From: an uncultured Pseudomonadales bacterium
Lineage (GTDB): Bacteria > Pseudomonadota > Gammaproteobacteria > Pseudomonadales > Pseudohongiellaceae
Length of the DNA: 64,000 nt
Reading direction: 5' to 3'
Assembly (NCBI GenBank): GCA_943789335.1
Contig: CALSTS010000010.1
Coordinates: 62,001-126,000, forward strand
This document shows positions 20,972-32,383 of this stretch, piece by piece. The position numbers and the translations under genes were made by a program. The notes under the pieces are model-generated. The model was not told where the DNA came from. It worked only from the letters and a program-made list of their open reading frames with translations, and did not search any database. How positions within the stretch are numbered: position 1 is the stretch's first letter; the number at the start of each line of letters is the position of its first letter.

Positions 20972-21311
20972 TTAACACCTCAATAATGCATATGGGACTG
21001 TAATTTTTTATGCAGAATCAAAAGCGGTGCATTGTACAGTATTTATTTATCGGACAACATTTTTGATGCAAAACACTTAATAAGAAATTAATTATGATTT
21101 TTTTTAAAAACACTCACAAAACTCTTGCCCGCTTAGAGTGAAAAAGATATAAAGAGTTCTCAACTGAAAACGATAGATTTTGATAAATTTAAGCAATTTC
21201 CAAAAGTCTTCAGAATTATTTAAACACAACCAATGCTTCAAACTTTGATTAAATACCACGATTCGACGTTTGAGTTTTTTATTAACAATTTTATACAAAA
21301 GAGATTAAGGT
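20972..21311. other. AT-rich intergenic region between fmdB and the HU-like gene
   Basis: These 340 bases separate divergent genes and must contain both promoters. The stretch is strongly AT-rich with short A and T runs. I see no RNA gene, clear hairpin or credible small gene. The one open frame on the minus strand (21104-21298) has no recognisable ribosome site or family resemblance. Confidence 0.6.
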
Positions 21312-21674
21312 ATGGCTGTAAAAAAATCCGTGAAAACTCCTGCAAAAAAAACCACCGCTATCCAGGATAAATATACCAAGACAGCAATCCTCAGTACTAT
21401 TTCTGAAAATACTGGTTTAACCAAGAAAGAAGTTTCCAATGTGCTGGACGAATTGGGTGATTTGATCGAAAGGCACATTAAGAAAAGAGGCGTTGGGGAA
21501 TTTACCCTGCCAGGCCTATTAAAGATAAAAGCCGTCAAACGCCCAGCCCGCCCAGCCCGCAAAAATGTTCCTAATCCCTTCAAACCTGGTGAATTTATGG
21601 ATATTCCTAAAAAACCAGCGACTAACAGAGTTAAAGTCTTACCTCTGAAAAAATTAAAAGAATATGCCCTTTAA
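21312..21674 (+). CDS. HU/IHF-family DNA-binding protein with basic N-terminal extension
   Basis: A 120-residue member of the HU/IHF superfamily. The N-terminal 20 residues are Lys- and Ala-rich, then comes the helical dimerisation part (KTAILSTISENTGLTKKEVSNVLDEL). The beta-arm region carries GEFTLPGLLKIKAVKRPARPARKNVPNPF in pieces, and the tip Pro lies in the RKNVPNPF part. Canonical HU is about 90 residues, so this is one of the longer HU-like paralogues found in many gammaproteobacteria. It likely binds and bends DNA. A terminator follows the gene, so it is probably monocistronic. Confidence 0.88.
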   Translation: MAVKKSVKTPAKKTTAIQDKYTKTAILSTISENTGLTKKEVSNVLDELGDLIERHIKKRGVGEFTLPGLLKIKAVKRPARPARKNVPNPFKPGEFMDIPKKPATNRVKVLPLKKLKEYAL

Positions 21675-21695
21675 GCTTAAGCTTTAATCCTTTCT

Positions 21696-21722
21696 AAAAA
21701 GCAGCTTAAAGGCTGCTTTTTT
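21696..21722 (+). terminator. Rho-independent terminator after the HU-like gene
   Basis: Arms AAAAAGCAGC (21696-21705) and GCTGCTTTTT (21712-21721) enclose a 6-base loop and continue into T residues. The hairpin separates the HU-like gene from proS. Confidence 0.88.
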
Positions 21723-21753
21723 ATTGCTAGAAAACAGTTATCATTCGAATCAT

Positions 21754-23514
21754 ATGCGCACTTCTAAATACTTATTAGCAACCACCAAAGAAACGCCATC
21801 TGATGCCGTTGTTATCAGCCATCAATTGATGCTGAAGGCAGGTTTAATCCGTAAACTTGCCTCTGGACTTTATAGTTGGATGCCTACAGGACTTCGTGTA
21901 TTAAAAAAAGTCAGTAGAATCATTCAGCACGAGATGGATAACGCCGGCGCACTAGAAGTTTCAATGCCAGTGGTTCAACCTGCTGAGCTCTGGCACGAAT
22001 CTGGACGTTGGGAGCAAATGGGTTCTGAACTACAGCGCTTTAAAGACCGCCATGAGCGAGATTTTTGTTTAGGTCCAACACATGAAGAAGTTATTACTGA
22101 CCTTGTTCGAAATGAAATATCTAGTTATAAACAATTACCCATTAACCTATACCAGATTCAGACTAAATTTCGAGATGAGCGTCGTCCAAGGTTCGGAGTA
22201 ATGCGAGCCCGAGAGTTTGTCATGAAGGATGCTTATTCATTCCATGCAGATCAGGCATCTTTAGAGCTAACTTATGAACTGATGTATGAAACCTATACCA
22301 AGATTTTCGATCGCCTTGGTTTTACTTTTCGAGCTGTCGAAGCAGATTCTGGCAATATAGGCGGCAATCGCTCACATGAATTTCATGTTCTTGCAGATTC
22401 TGGAGAAGATGAAATCGTATTCAGCTCTGAGAACGACTACGCTGCCAATATGGAAATGGCATCTGCAGCAGCGCCTGCTGACAATAAGGGGGCATCAACT
22501 CAAGATAAAAAGCTGGTAGCAACACCTGACACATCAAGTATTGAAGATGTCTGTACCCTACTCCACGTTAGACCTGAACAAACCATAAAAACTCTGATTG
22601 TACTTGGAGAGAAATCTGGAGAAAGCGCCGAAGGACAAAACGACCAAGCTTTAATTGCGCTTATTTTACGCGGCGACCACCATCTCAACGAAGTGAAAGC
22701 CACTAAGATTCCAGGTATTCAATCCCCACTAAGCTTTGCAGACGAAAAACAAATAAACGCTGTACTAGGGTGTAAACCTGGGTCAATAGGACCTGTCGAC
22801 ATGCCTGAAGGCATAAGAATTATTGCCGATAGAGATGCCGCTAACCTAGCTGACTTTGTTTGCGGCGCAAACCAGGATGGTCACCATTTGACCGGCGTCA
22901 ACTGGGATAAAGACTGCAAAGTTGGTGAGGTTGCAGACTTAAGAAATGTCATTGAAGGCGATCTCAGCCCAGATGGTAAAGGTAAATTATCCATTAAACG
23001 TGGCATTGAAGTAGGTCATATTTTTCAGCTAGGCAACAAATACAGCCAAGCCATGGGCTTATCTGTATTGAATGAAAACGGCAAAAGCATCGTCCCTGAA
23101 ATGGGTTGTTATGGCATAGGTGTTACTCGTATCGTTGCCGCCGCCATTGAACAGTGCCATGATGAAAAAGGTATTATTTGGCCAGATAACATAGCGCCTT
23201 TTCATTTGGCGCTAATTCCACTGAATGCTCATAAATCAGAGCAAGTATCCCAACTTGCCGACAAGTTATATCGAGATCTGACTGATGCCGGAGTGGAAGT
23301 GCTCTATGATGATCGTGATAAAAAAACCAGCCCTGGAGTGAAATTTGCGGATATGGAATTAATTGGAATTCCTCATCGGCTTGTCATATCCGAGCGCAGT
23401 CTTGAACAAGACAAACTGGAATACAAACACCGCGGAGACACAGACAGTCAGGATATCCCTTTGGAAGGCGCCTTAGATTTCTTAACAAATAAAATCCTAT
23501 CAGTTAACGCCTAA
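21754..23514 (+). CDS. proS: Proline-tRNA ligase
   Basis: ProRS of the bacterial type charges tRNA-Pro. It has class II motifs such as [20 protein letters not shown] in part, [19 protein letters not shown] in part, and DAYSFH. An editing (INS) domain lies between about residues 230 and 400, followed by the C-terminal anticodon domain with [16 protein letters not shown] chose the ATG at 21754 (MRTSKYLL), which matches the family N-terminus and gives 586 residues. An upstream TTG at 21724 would overlap the terminator and add ten unmatched residues. It is convergent with yihY with one base between stops. Confidence 0.95.
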   Translation: MRTSKYLLATTKETPSDAVVISHQLMLKAGLIRKLASGLYSWMPTGLRVLKKVSRIIQHEMDNAGALEVSMPVVQPAELWHESGRWEQMGSELQRFKDRHERDFCLGPTHEEVITDLVRNEISSYKQLPINLYQIQTKFRDERRPRFGVMRAREFVMKDAYSFHADQASLELTYELMYETYTKIFDRLGFTFRAVEADSGNIGGNRSHEFHVLADSGEDEIVFSSENDYAANMEMASAAAPADNKGASTQDKKLVATPDTSSIEDVCTLLHVRPEQTIKTLIVLGEKSGESAEGQNDQALIALILRGDHHLNEVKATKIPGIQSPLSFADEKQINAVLGCKPGSIGPVDMPEGIRIIADRDAANLADFVCGANQDGHHLTGVNWDKDCKVGEVADLRNVIEGDLSPDGKGKLSIKRGIEVGHIFQLGNKYSQAMGLSVLNENGKSIVPEMGCYGIGVTRIVAAAIEQCHDEKGIIWPDNIAPFHLALIPLNAHKSEQVSQLADKLYRDLTDAGVEVLYDDRDKKTSPGVKFADMELIGIPHRLVISERSLEQDKLEYKHRGDTDSQDIPLEGALDFLTNKILSVNA

Positions 23515-23515
23515 C

Positions 23516-24766
23516 TCAGAGAGATTCTTGAAAAATCTTTGCAAGCGGAACAGAAAACTCTTTTTGTGATGCATTTTCTATCTCGGCAAAACTATTCTTC
23601 ACATGCTTCATATTAGGGAGATGCTGAAGAATTATATCCGGCAGTAGTTCGAAGTCTTTTAATGTAGGCATTGCAGTATTTAATAAGCCCATAACTTGTT
23701 GCACTGTTAAACTTTGTATATCGCGAACTAAGACATATTCATTAGCCCCGCAATTACGGATAATTTGCTTTTCCTGCAATACTAATAAGGCGTCTGACAT
23801 TGATAGTTCATTAAAGGGCCACTTCTCTTTAACCAGAACAAGCAAGCTGACACTTTCCCCCTTTTGTTGAGACAGCCAAAACTTATGCAGCAATGCTATT
23901 AATAAAATATAAGAGTGCACTCTATGAGTTTTATATTCTGTATTATAGGTTGGAAGCGCTTTAACAAGGTTCGCCCCTAGCAAAATCAAAACCCAACAAA
24001 TATAAATCCATAGCAAAAATATTGGCACTGCGGCAAAGGTTCCATAGACCAGTTGGTAACTTGCCATACCAATAAACCAGGTAAAAACCAACTTAATCAC
24101 TTTGAAAGAAATAGCCAGGACTAGACCACCTATAAGCCCATGATCAAAACGCACACCGCAATTAGGCACTGCAACATACAAAAGCGTAAAAGCCCCCGTG
24201 GTTAAAATTAAAGGAAATATTTCCAGCAAGAGACTAGTTGTTCCCAAAGTCTCTGAAATATCAAGAAAGCTATCAAATAGATTTAAAGAGGTAATGTAGG
24301 AGCTGATCGCAAAGCCTAGTCCCAATAAAAAGGGCCCTAGACTCATGACGCTCCAATAAAGTAAAAAGGAATTAAGACCTCGGCGCGACTCACGCACTTC
24401 CCAGATACGGTTAAAGCTTCTCTCTATATTTAGCAACATTAAAAAGGCTGTCACTAAAAGCATCATGGCTCCGACCCAGGTCAAGTTTCTGGCCTGATCA
24501 CTAAAGCTGGTAAAATAATTCTCTAATTCACTACTGGAACTTGGCAGCAGTCGGTCAAAAATCATTGATTGAATCTGGTCCCCAAAGACCTGAAAAGCTG
24601 GAAAAGCAGAAAGGATAGCAACAAGCAGCGTTAACAGTGGTATCACTGCAAACAAGCTCATGTAGGTCAGATAGCTTTCGCATTTTCCATGTCCCTTTAG
24701 TTCGACGGTTGAAGCTCTGAGACACACAAAGTGAATAAAATGCCAACAGGTCTCTTACCCGCTCAT
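23516..24766 (-). CDS. YihY/virulence factor BrkB family membrane protein, 5' end frameshifted
   Basis: This inner membrane protein of the YihY (BrkB, formerly RNase BN) family has about six helices. The intact frame (23516 to about 24690) carries SYLTYMSLFAVIPLLT, WVGAMMLLVTAFLMLLNIERSFNRIW and YQLVYGTFAAVPIFLLWIYICWVLILLGANL, and a C-terminal winged-helix-like domain. Upstream of about 24690 the family N-terminus continues in another frame (VRDLLAF, then SQSFNR), back to an ATG at 24766. About two frameshifts are needed. The breaks mark the left edge of an error-like block. Function of the family is not established. Confidence 0.75.
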
Positions 24767-24933
24767 TAATACACTGTCATCATGCTTTGTCGCTGCACTG
24801 TTAGTTCCATTTGAAAGTGCATAATAAGCTATAGCGCTTCTCTTGTTTAATCAATTTTAAATGTCTACTATTGCCCCAGCATTACTCCAGGGCTCTAGGC
24901 CTCCGGTCACAGATTTTACGTAAGGCTATTTTA

Positions 24934-25921
<988 letters not shown>

Positions 25922-25929
25922 CGCAGATG

Positions 25930-26323
25930 GTAGCAACTGGCCTCTAATTCTCATGCTCGCATCTTCTTGCCCGCCTAGCCGTTCTGACCAGCCTGATATG
26001 CTCTGGGTCTTATTCTGACTGTTGATAATTGGCTGAACGAGCCTCTGAGCATCGCTCGATGGCTTGTCCAAGTTAGTGCCATTATTGGCGTTTCCTCCCT
26101 GGTCTTTGTTCAGTAATAATTTGCGCATCTTACCAGTGGCTCTGCTTTGTCATTTTGCTGTATTTCATTATATGGGGTTTTAAGCATCTTTTTGCACAGC
26201 AGATAAATTAATCAGCGGAATTATGCTAACCTTCTTTTGCGTGCTTTTATTCTGCTCTGCTATTTTTTATATTCATCGTCAACTAAAAGACCGAAAACAT
26301 AAAAATCAACAAGACCTTAAGTA
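25930..26323 (+). pseudogene. DUF2069-like small membrane protein, frameshifted
   Basis: Behind wrbA, frames contain short hydrophobic pieces such as YQWLCFVILLYFI, and after another shift a clean end SGIMLTFFCVLLFCSAIFYI followed by a basic tail and a TAG stop at 26321-26323. Size (about 130 codons), hydrophobicity and its place after arsC-wrbA match the DUF2069 membrane protein of pseudomonads. Without an unbroken frame the family call rests mostly on context. The start position is approximate. Confidence 0.45.
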
Positions 26324-26390
26324 GCACCTTAAGCTGAAACTGCTCAAGGTTCTAATTTCATTGGGAAGCCATCAATTTAAGGTGTAAACT

Positions 26391-28277
26391 ATGCTTGCTA
26401 AACTTCTTAAAGGATTACTCACTGCTTACCGCTGGGTTCGTAGTTTCTGTCTCAACCTAATCTTCATCATCGCTTTTGCTTTTTTTCTTGCCGCAATCCT
26501 CAGTTCAGATCAACTAGACATTCCTCGAAGGAGCGCTGCCCTACTGATCGCTCCAGTTGGCAGTATTGTTGAAGAAGCCTCCTACTAGTCAGCGTCCTTC
26601 GGCGATTTGTTTGGTGGCAACCCTGCTGATGATGAAGTCTTGCTACAAGACTTAATTGAGAGCATTGAAATAGCAGGACGAGGGATGAGGCTATCAGTGC
26701 TATTGTATTACAGCTCGACTATTTACAAGGCTCTGTCACTTGACGCAATTGCAGGATATCGGCAAAGCCCTCACTAGCCTTCAAAGATAGCTGGCAAAAC
26801 TGTCTACGCTATTGCCGATAACCTGAGCCAGAGCCAATATTATCTAGCGACCTTTGCTAGATGAAATCATCCTTAACATCGTTTAGGGTGCCGTTAATCC
26901 TGCCAAGGCATGAGTAGCTACCAGTATTACTATGCTGAAGCCATCGAAAAGCTCGACGATCAATGTTCACATATTCAGAGTTGGCGAGTTCAAATCGGCC
27001 GTTGAGCCCTTTGAACTGAGCGGCATGTCTGATGCCGCCAGAGAAAATTACGAGGAGTGGCTCAATGACCAAAGCTGGGCGACTTTTTGTTGAGCGATAT
27101 TAGCCGACAACGAAACCTTGATCGCGAACGACATTTAATAACTATATAAACAGCCCTGATCAACAACTCGCTCTTTTTCGGTGGCGATACAGCTGCCATG
27201 GCTCTCGATTTTGGCTTGGTGGACCAAGTTAGCTAGCTAGACCTGAAACTCGCGTCCTTATCTAATTGATCGAATTGGCTTGGATGAACGGAAGGTTCCA
27301 GCTTCTTATTCAAGTCCCCTTTCACGATTATCTAGCTGAACGTGCACGTGCCCGCTACCTGCCGCTCTTAGGTGGCAATCAGGTTGGCCTCATCGTTGCG
27401 AGCGGTACTATTTATGATGGCGAACAAGCTGCCGGGCAGCATCGGTGGCGACACTCTTAGCCGGACTTAGTGCGCCAAGCCAAAAACGACGATAATATTA
27501 AGGCTCTAGTAGCTTAGAAGTCGATAGCACCTGGTGGCAGCGCTTTTGCGTCTGAAGTCATCCGCGCCGAATTAGTGGACTTTAAAAGCAGCGGCAAGCC
27601 GCTTAGTCGTTGCCATGGGCAGTGTTGCGGCATCTGGAGGTTACTGGATAGCTACTGCTGCAGATCAAATATGGGCGAGTCCAGCTACCATTACTGGTTC
27701 AATTGGTATTTTTGGAATATATCCAACATTTAAGGACACATTGAACAATATCGGCATCTACGTTGATGGCGTTGGGACTACCACACAGGCAGGCGCATAT
27801 GGCCTTGGAATGGAATTACCCGAAAGTACGCAGCGTGCGATTCAATTAAATGTTGAAAAAGGCTATGAGCGATTCTTACAAATAGTATCTGAAGCAAGAA
27901 ATATGACACCCGAAGAGGTCGACGTGTTGGGACAAGGGCGAGTCTGGTTAGCAAATGCAGCCTTAGAACAAGGCTTAGTCGACTATCTTGGCGACCTTGA
28001 TAATGCCATTGAAGCAGCAGCGAACTTGGCTGGAATTGAACAATACCGAACCCAGCAAATTATTCAGCCACTCTCTCCAACAGAAATGCTCATGCAAAGT
28101 GTATTAAACAACGTCAACATCTTAAGTTGGTTTAGCCCAATGAATAATGTTGGTTTATTCACATCGCCTTTAAACGATATCTACCAACAATTCAATGAGG
28201 ATATACAAGAATTATTTCTATCAAATGACCCTAATAGTTTGTATCTACAATGCTTTTCTTGTCTAAATACATTTTAA
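26391..28277 (+). pseudogene. sppA: Signal peptide peptidase SppA (67K type), N-terminal two thirds frameshifted
   Basis: SppA is an inner membrane Ser/Lys protease that digests cleaved signal peptides. The N-terminal piece (26391-26588) has the membrane helix and LLIAPVGSIVEE. Shifted pieces follow, including FGDLFGGNPADD, LVDQV, ARYLPLLGGNQVGLI and SPGGSAFASEVIRAELVDF. From 27615 the frame is intact (220 residues) and includes the catalytic serine motif GSVAASGGYW, then runs to the stop at 28277. The span of about 629 codons equals a normal full-length 67K SppA. Breaks stop abruptly at about 27603. Confidence 0.8.
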
Positions 28278-28316
28278 TTTTAGAGCTGACTTTCTGACCA
28301 TTCATACTTCTAAACA

Positions 28317-29000
28317 TCACCAGAACATAATCGATTTAACAAAAGGAATCGTAATTCTACGTTTTTGTGCAAGTGAGAGCTTGTCTAATTTTTCTAGCAC
28401 TGCAAATAATTTGGACATACTACGTTCACTACGCAAATAAATATAATTCAAGACTTCATCTTCAAGTGGAACGCCTGCAGCATGTGCTCTATTTTTAAGT
28501 GCGGACATTTTCCCATTATCGTCCAATTCATGTAAGAGATACGTTACACCACTACTGTAGCGTGACTGTAAATCTGGCAATGCGAATTTCAATTCTAGGG
28601 GTGCTATTGCAGAACTAATTAACATCTTAGTCGCATTCAGCTGACAAGCATTAAATAAGGAAAATAATTTTTCTTCCCAGGCAGGCTTTGATAGCACTAT
28701 ATGCACATCGTCTATACAGATTAAATCAAGGTGCTCTAGACCATCCAACACTGATTCGCCTTCTTCCATAAAAACCTGCAAGGGCAAATAAGCAGAATTT
28801 AAATGCTTTGCACAACTTGCCTGCAACAAATGACTTTTACCACTTCCTTCTCCACCCCAAACAAAATAGAAATTTTCCAGCAAATGAGCAGATTGCAAAA
28901 GAGTGACTAATTCTTGATTTTCTTCAGCGACAACAAAATTTTCAAAAGTAAATTCGTTATAAAGAACAAAGTCAAAAGGCAGTTGATTTGAAAGTGGCAT
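28317..29000 (-). CDS. hda: DnaA inactivator Hda / DnaA-like ATPase
   Basis: Hda works with the DNA-loaded beta clamp to stimulate ATP hydrolysis by DnaA, preventing over-initiation. The 227-residue product starts MPLSNQLPFDF, close to the clamp-binding N-terminus of Hda. It has a Walker A segment GGEGSGKSHLLQA at about residues 50-62, a Walker B CIDDVH and the C-terminal sensor region. It lacks the DnaA DNA-binding domain. It is 11 bp downstream of the DUF2066 gene, a frequent neighbour in gammaproteobacteria. Confidence 0.92.
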   Translation of the reverse strand: MPLSNQLPFDFVLYNEFTFENFVVAEENQELVTLLQSAHLLENFYFVWGGEGSGKSHLLQASCAKHLNSAYLPLQVFMEEGESVLDGLEHLDLICIDDVHIVLSKPAWEEKLFSLFNACQLNATKMLISSAIAPLELKFALPDLQSRYSSGVTYLLHELDDNGKMSALKNRAHAAGVPLEDEVLNYIYLRSERSMSKLFAVLEKLDKLSLAQKRRITIPFVKSIMFW

Positions 29001-29011
29001 TATTAAAAGAA

Positions 29012-30127
29012 TTAATTCTCAACCCAACGGTAATGCATAGAAACAGCATCGCCCGCTCGACTCAGTTCGACAACTTCTTGCAGCGATGGTTCTAAAGCAA
29101 TAGTTTCGACTAGTTGACGTAACTGCCCACCAGTCTCCAACTGTAATATTAAGCTAGACTCATGAGCCCTAGTTAGCTGGAAAGAACTCACTCCTTCTAG
29201 GGCATTCAAATAATTGAGCAAGGCTGCGTAGTCTTCAGGGTTGTTAATGTCGTCTACTTGCATATTAACTTTTACACTATTTTCAGTGCCTGAAATTAGA
29301 ACAGAATAGTATTGTGATAATTCGTTAGAAGCCAGATTAATGCTACCTCTTATAAAGTCTTCTTCACTTAGCTCAAACTCTTCATAGCTATAAACATTGC
29401 CTCTAAAAAAATATAAGCTTCTAGCCAACAGTTCTCCACTTAAAGAACGATAAATTCTCAGCGCTAATATGCTCTCTGCTTGATAGCGTTGAGAAGCATT
29501 TAAAATAGCAGCTTCATCAAGTTCCCATAATTTATTTACATTCAACCGAAGTTGATCTTCAAGATCGAGCAGCGGAAATAGCAAAGGCAAGCCTCTTTCA
29601 TCAGTAAAACTCCGTAGGGTATTAATTCTTGTGCTAGCACTAGAGTTGTCATCACCCAACATTTGGCGTTCTTCAAGCTCTTCCTCAACCACCATCCAGA
29701 CTAAAGTTTCAGGACGATTAACCGACCAAACAGGAATGTTATTTTCATCAAGTAAACGCTGTATTTCCGACTCATAAAAATTAACTTCTATTGAAACAAC
29801 CTCCCTTAACACAGACGTCACTTCATTGGGATTTGAAGGCAGCAAATCTGCTTCCGTTCTAAACGACTCCACAAAAGGTTCAGGGTTGTTAAGTGCACGA
29901 CGGATAGATGCGGGGTTGGTAGTAGATGTTAGGCCGCTCACTTTAATCAACACTTCTCGCATAGCTTCACTAAACGCTCTGCGCCTTTCTTGTTCATTAT
30001 TCCTTGACTCAACTATGATGGTTGCCTGATATAAATCTTCAACTTCAATAGCAAAACTTTCCGAGATACAGAGCATTAGGCTCAATGCTAATAGCAACGT
30101 TCTTAAGCAAGATTGAATATATTTCAT
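29012..30127 (-). CDS. DUF2066 domain secreted protein
   Basis: The 371-residue product from ATG 30127 has a clear signal peptide (about residues 1-26, SFA-I) followed by the DUF2066 domain. The domain's typical N-terminal part reads VEDLYQATIIVESRNNEQERR in part and ends AMREVLIKVSGL. The rest is moderately conserved alpha/beta sequence without catalytic motifs. An upstream in-frame ATG at 30151 would put hydrophilic residues before the signal and is less likely. The biochemical role of the family is unknown. Linkage to hda suggests co-transcription. Confidence 0.85.
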   Translation of the reverse strand: MKYIQSCLRTLLLALSLMLCISESFAIEVEDLYQATIIVESRNNEQERRRAFSEAMREVLIKVSGLTSTTNPASIRRALNNPEPFVESFRTEADLLPSNPNEVTSVLREVVSIEVNFYESEIQRLLDENNIPVWSVNRPETLVWMVVEEELEERQMLGDDNSSASTRINTLRSFTDERGLPLLFPLLDLEDQLRLNVNKLWELDEAAILNASQRYQAESILALRIYRSLSGELLARSLYFFRGNVYSYEEFELSEEDFIRGSINLASNELSQYYSVLISGTENSVKVNMQVDDINNPEDYAALLNYLNALEGVSSFQLTRAHESSLILQLETGGQLRQLVETIALEPSLQEVVELSRAGDAVSMHYRWVEN

Positions 30128-30244
30128 AGTTAAGATCATAAGCGCTATCATACCCGATTCAGGTGTTACCTAACCAGCAGTCAACTTAAATCATTATTAA
30201 ATGTGATTAAGCAAAAGTTAAGCTAATACTGGGATAATGACCTT

Positions 30245-30973
30245 ATGCTTAATAGACCAATAGCAAACATTCTTTACATAGTAATACTTCTGACGCTCAG
30301 TAAAATTAGCGTTGCGGCATCTCCTTTGCCTTTTTCCGCCTATTACGATGCCCGCTTCCAAGGTTTCAAAGCAGATGCCGAAATTTCTTTAATACAGATA
30401 AATGATTTTGAATATCTTGCAAATTCAACAATAAAAGTTCGCTTGTTCGGTGCCGCAGTTTCAACAATTCGAGAGAGCAGTCAGTTTAACTGGAAAGATG
30501 ATACTCCTCAGCCGTATCAGTACGAATACAAGCAATCCGGATTAGGTGGTCGAAGCCTCAGCGTTGCTTTTGACTGGGTAAATAATTTTGCTATCGCTAC
30601 AGTGGAAAATGAAAGTGTAGAACTCCAACTGGAAGGTAATACTCTTGACGAGCTAAGCATGTACACTTTCATCAAACAGGAACTCAATAAAGGCAATAAT
30701 GAAATTATATTTTCAGTAGTTAATCGGGACGTAGTTGAAGAATACCGTTATGAAACTATAGGGGAAGAAGAAGTAGTAACAGAGGCAGGAATATTTTCAG
30801 CGATCAAAGTTCAGCGTATCAGGGAAAACAGCGGTCGTTTAACAGAGTTATGGTTTGCTAAAAACCACGACATGTTATTAGTGAAATTATTTCAACGCGA
30901 CCCAGACGGTGATGAATTTGAAATCACCTTAAGTTTTGCGCAGCTTAATGGTGAAGTTGTAAAACCGAATTAG
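30245..30973 (+). CDS. DUF3108 domain secreted protein
   Basis: A 242-residue protein with a signal peptide (about residues 1-25, VAA-S) and a beta-rich DUF3108 domain beginning PLPFSAYYDARFQGFKADA in part. Typical later features are the YEYKQSGLGGRSLSVAFDW region, TLDELSMYTFIKQ and the C-terminal TELWFAKNHDMLLVKLFQRD in part. In many gammaproteobacteria this gene follows purN. Here it is divergent from the DUF2066 gene. Its function is unknown; a periplasmic lipid- or cell-wall-binding role is only a guess from the fold. Confidence 0.85.
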   Translation: MLNRPIANILYIVILLTLSKISVAASPLPFSAYYDARFQGFKADAEISLIQINDFEYLANSTIKVRLFGAAVSTIRESSQFNWKDDTPQPYQYEYKQSGLGGRSLSVAFDWVNNFAIATVENESVELQLEGNTLDELSMYTFIKQELNKGNNEIIFSVVNRDVVEEYRYETIGEEEVVTEAGIFSAIKVQRIRENSGRLTELWFAKNHDMLLVKLFQRDPDGDEFEITLSFAQLNGEVVKPN

Positions 30974-30986
30974 TTATCAATTTAAT

Positions 30987-31652
30987 TTATTTTCTGATCT
31001 TTTTGAATAAAAAATAAACATAAGGCCACGAAAAACTATAACAAACTTTCCAAGTCTCCGCTGTATCAATATCTCTTAACGCAGGAAGTGTCGAAAAACC
31101 TAAATCACAGTTTTGTATTCTGTTAATAGTTTGTTGCAAAACAAGTTCACTACCCCAATCTATATCCTGAAATATTTCATGGTGCGGATGCTTCATTGCT
31201 ATAAGCACATAACCTCCATCCATAGCGGGTCCCAATACTACATCGTTGATGCTTTTATCTAATTCCTGCAAAGCCAATTCAAGATAACTTTCATCGATGT
31301 CTGGACAATCACTACCTATGATCACTACTTGAGACGATGACCGCAGCACATCTTCTGCAGCATAAAACATTTTATCTCCCAGGCTTATCCCTTTTTGTAA
31401 CTTCACCGCGCCTTCAAAAGGTACAAATGCAGAATGCTCTTGCATCTGATCAACCCAAAGTTGTTTAGGACAAAGTGTCGATTTATTCAGCACTGCCATT
31501 TGCCTATTCATCAGTTGTACGTGCATATCTAGGGCGCCTTGCTCACCTAAGGCAGGAATTAATCGAGTTTTAACCTGCCCTTTAACAGGCGCTCTGGCAA
31601 ACATAACAATGCAGCTATCTGGATGCTGATGAGTTAACTCGGCCTGTTTCAT
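30987..31652 (-). CDS. rSAM/selenodomain-associated transferase 1 (DUF2064/TIGR04282 type)
   Basis: A 221-residue GT-A-like transferase: MFARAPVKGQVKTRL near the N-terminus is the hallmark of the family. It is followed by GDKMFYAAEDVL, the IGSDCPDID metal and nucleotide motif, LGPAMDGGYVLIAM and LPALRDIDTAETW. The family co-occurs with ArsS-type radical SAM proteins and is annotated as an arsenosugar or selenium-related glycosyltransferase, without firm biochemical proof. The start is 3 bp after the stop of the next transferase upstream, so the two are in one operon. Confidence 0.88.
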   Translation of the reverse strand: MKQAELTHQHPDSCIVMFARAPVKGQVKTRLIPALGEQGALDMHVQLMNRQMAVLNKSTLCPKQLWVDQMQEHSAFVPFEGAVKLQKGISLGDKMFYAAEDVLRSSSQVVIIGSDCPDIDESYLELALQELDKSINDVVLGPAMDGGYVLIAMKHPHHEIFQDIDWGSELVLQQTINRIQNCDLGFSTLPALRDIDTAETWKVCYSFSWPYVYFLFKKIRK

Positions 31653-31655
31653 GAT

Positions 31656-32357
31656 TTATTTCGAATCAGGGTAATATTGGTCTGCTAATTTTCCAGGGCT
31701 AGTGCCCAAAAAATATGCCAGCCTTAAACGCCACATTAAAAGAATTGTTTTATAGATGCCATGTTTTTCCCAGCGGCGACTGGATGTTTTTACTGTTTCT
31801 TGAAGGCAGCACGGACGACTATGTTTTAGAAGTTTTTTACTAAGCGCCACATCTTCCATCAAAGGGATACGATCAAAGAAACCCACATCTTCAAATGTAC
31901 ACTTATTCACAAAAATTGCCTGATCGCCAGTTGCAATACCGGTCATTGCACTTCTGATATTCATCGCACTACTAATTACTTTAAACATAAACTTTTTATT
32001 ACTAAATGAGACATTAAAGCGACCCCAAAGGTGTTCTGCAGAATCTAAAGCGCCCAAAATTGAAACATCAGCTGAATCTGGCAAGCCTGTGTCAGCGTGT
32101 AAAAAGAGTAAAGTGTCGTTTTTGGCTACATCAGCACCTTCATTCATTTGGTGCGCACGACCTTTTACAGTCTGAATGTAACGATCTACCAACGGTCTAG
32201 CAACAAGCAAACTCTGATCATGACTACCACCATCCACAAGGATGATTTCATGACCACGCTCTCGATAAATTTGCAGCTTAGGTAAATTTTGACTTAGCGC
32301 TGTTTCTTCGTTGAGCGCAGGGATAATGATGCTTATTAAATTCGAAACTGAAGACAC
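31656..32357 (-). CDS. rSAM/selenodomain-associated transferase 2 (TIGR04283 type glycosyltransferase)
   Basis: A 233-residue family 2 glycosyltransferase with the GT-A start SIIIPALNEETAL, the nucleotide motif VDGGSHDQS, ARPLVDRYIQTVKGRAHQMNEGA in pieces, and the DxD-like LFLHADTG. The later GIATGDQAIFV and PLMEDVALSKKL patterns are typical. It follows arsS by 26 bp and precedes the DUF2064-type transferase by 3 bp. The family is thought to add a sugar moiety in arsenosugar-like pathways; the substrate here is inferred only from context. Confidence 0.88.
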   Translation of the reverse strand: MSSVSNLISIIIPALNEETALSQNLPKLQIYRERGHEIILVDGGSHDQSLLVARPLVDRYIQTVKGRAHQMNEGADVAKNDTLLFLHADTGLPDSADVSILGALDSAEHLWGRFNVSFSNKKFMFKVISSAMNIRSAMTGIATGDQAIFVNKCTFEDVGFFDRIPLMEDVALSKKLLKHSRPCCLQETVKTSSRRWEKHGIYKTILLMWRLRLAYFLGTSPGKLADQYYPDSK

Positions 32358-32383
32358 CGATTTAGTATTTGAGCTGTTTGAGC

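Noticed and set aside
21104-21298. 64-codon minus-strand frame in the gap before the HU-like gene
   Set aside because: No ribosome site, AT-rich random-looking residues, no family resemblance.
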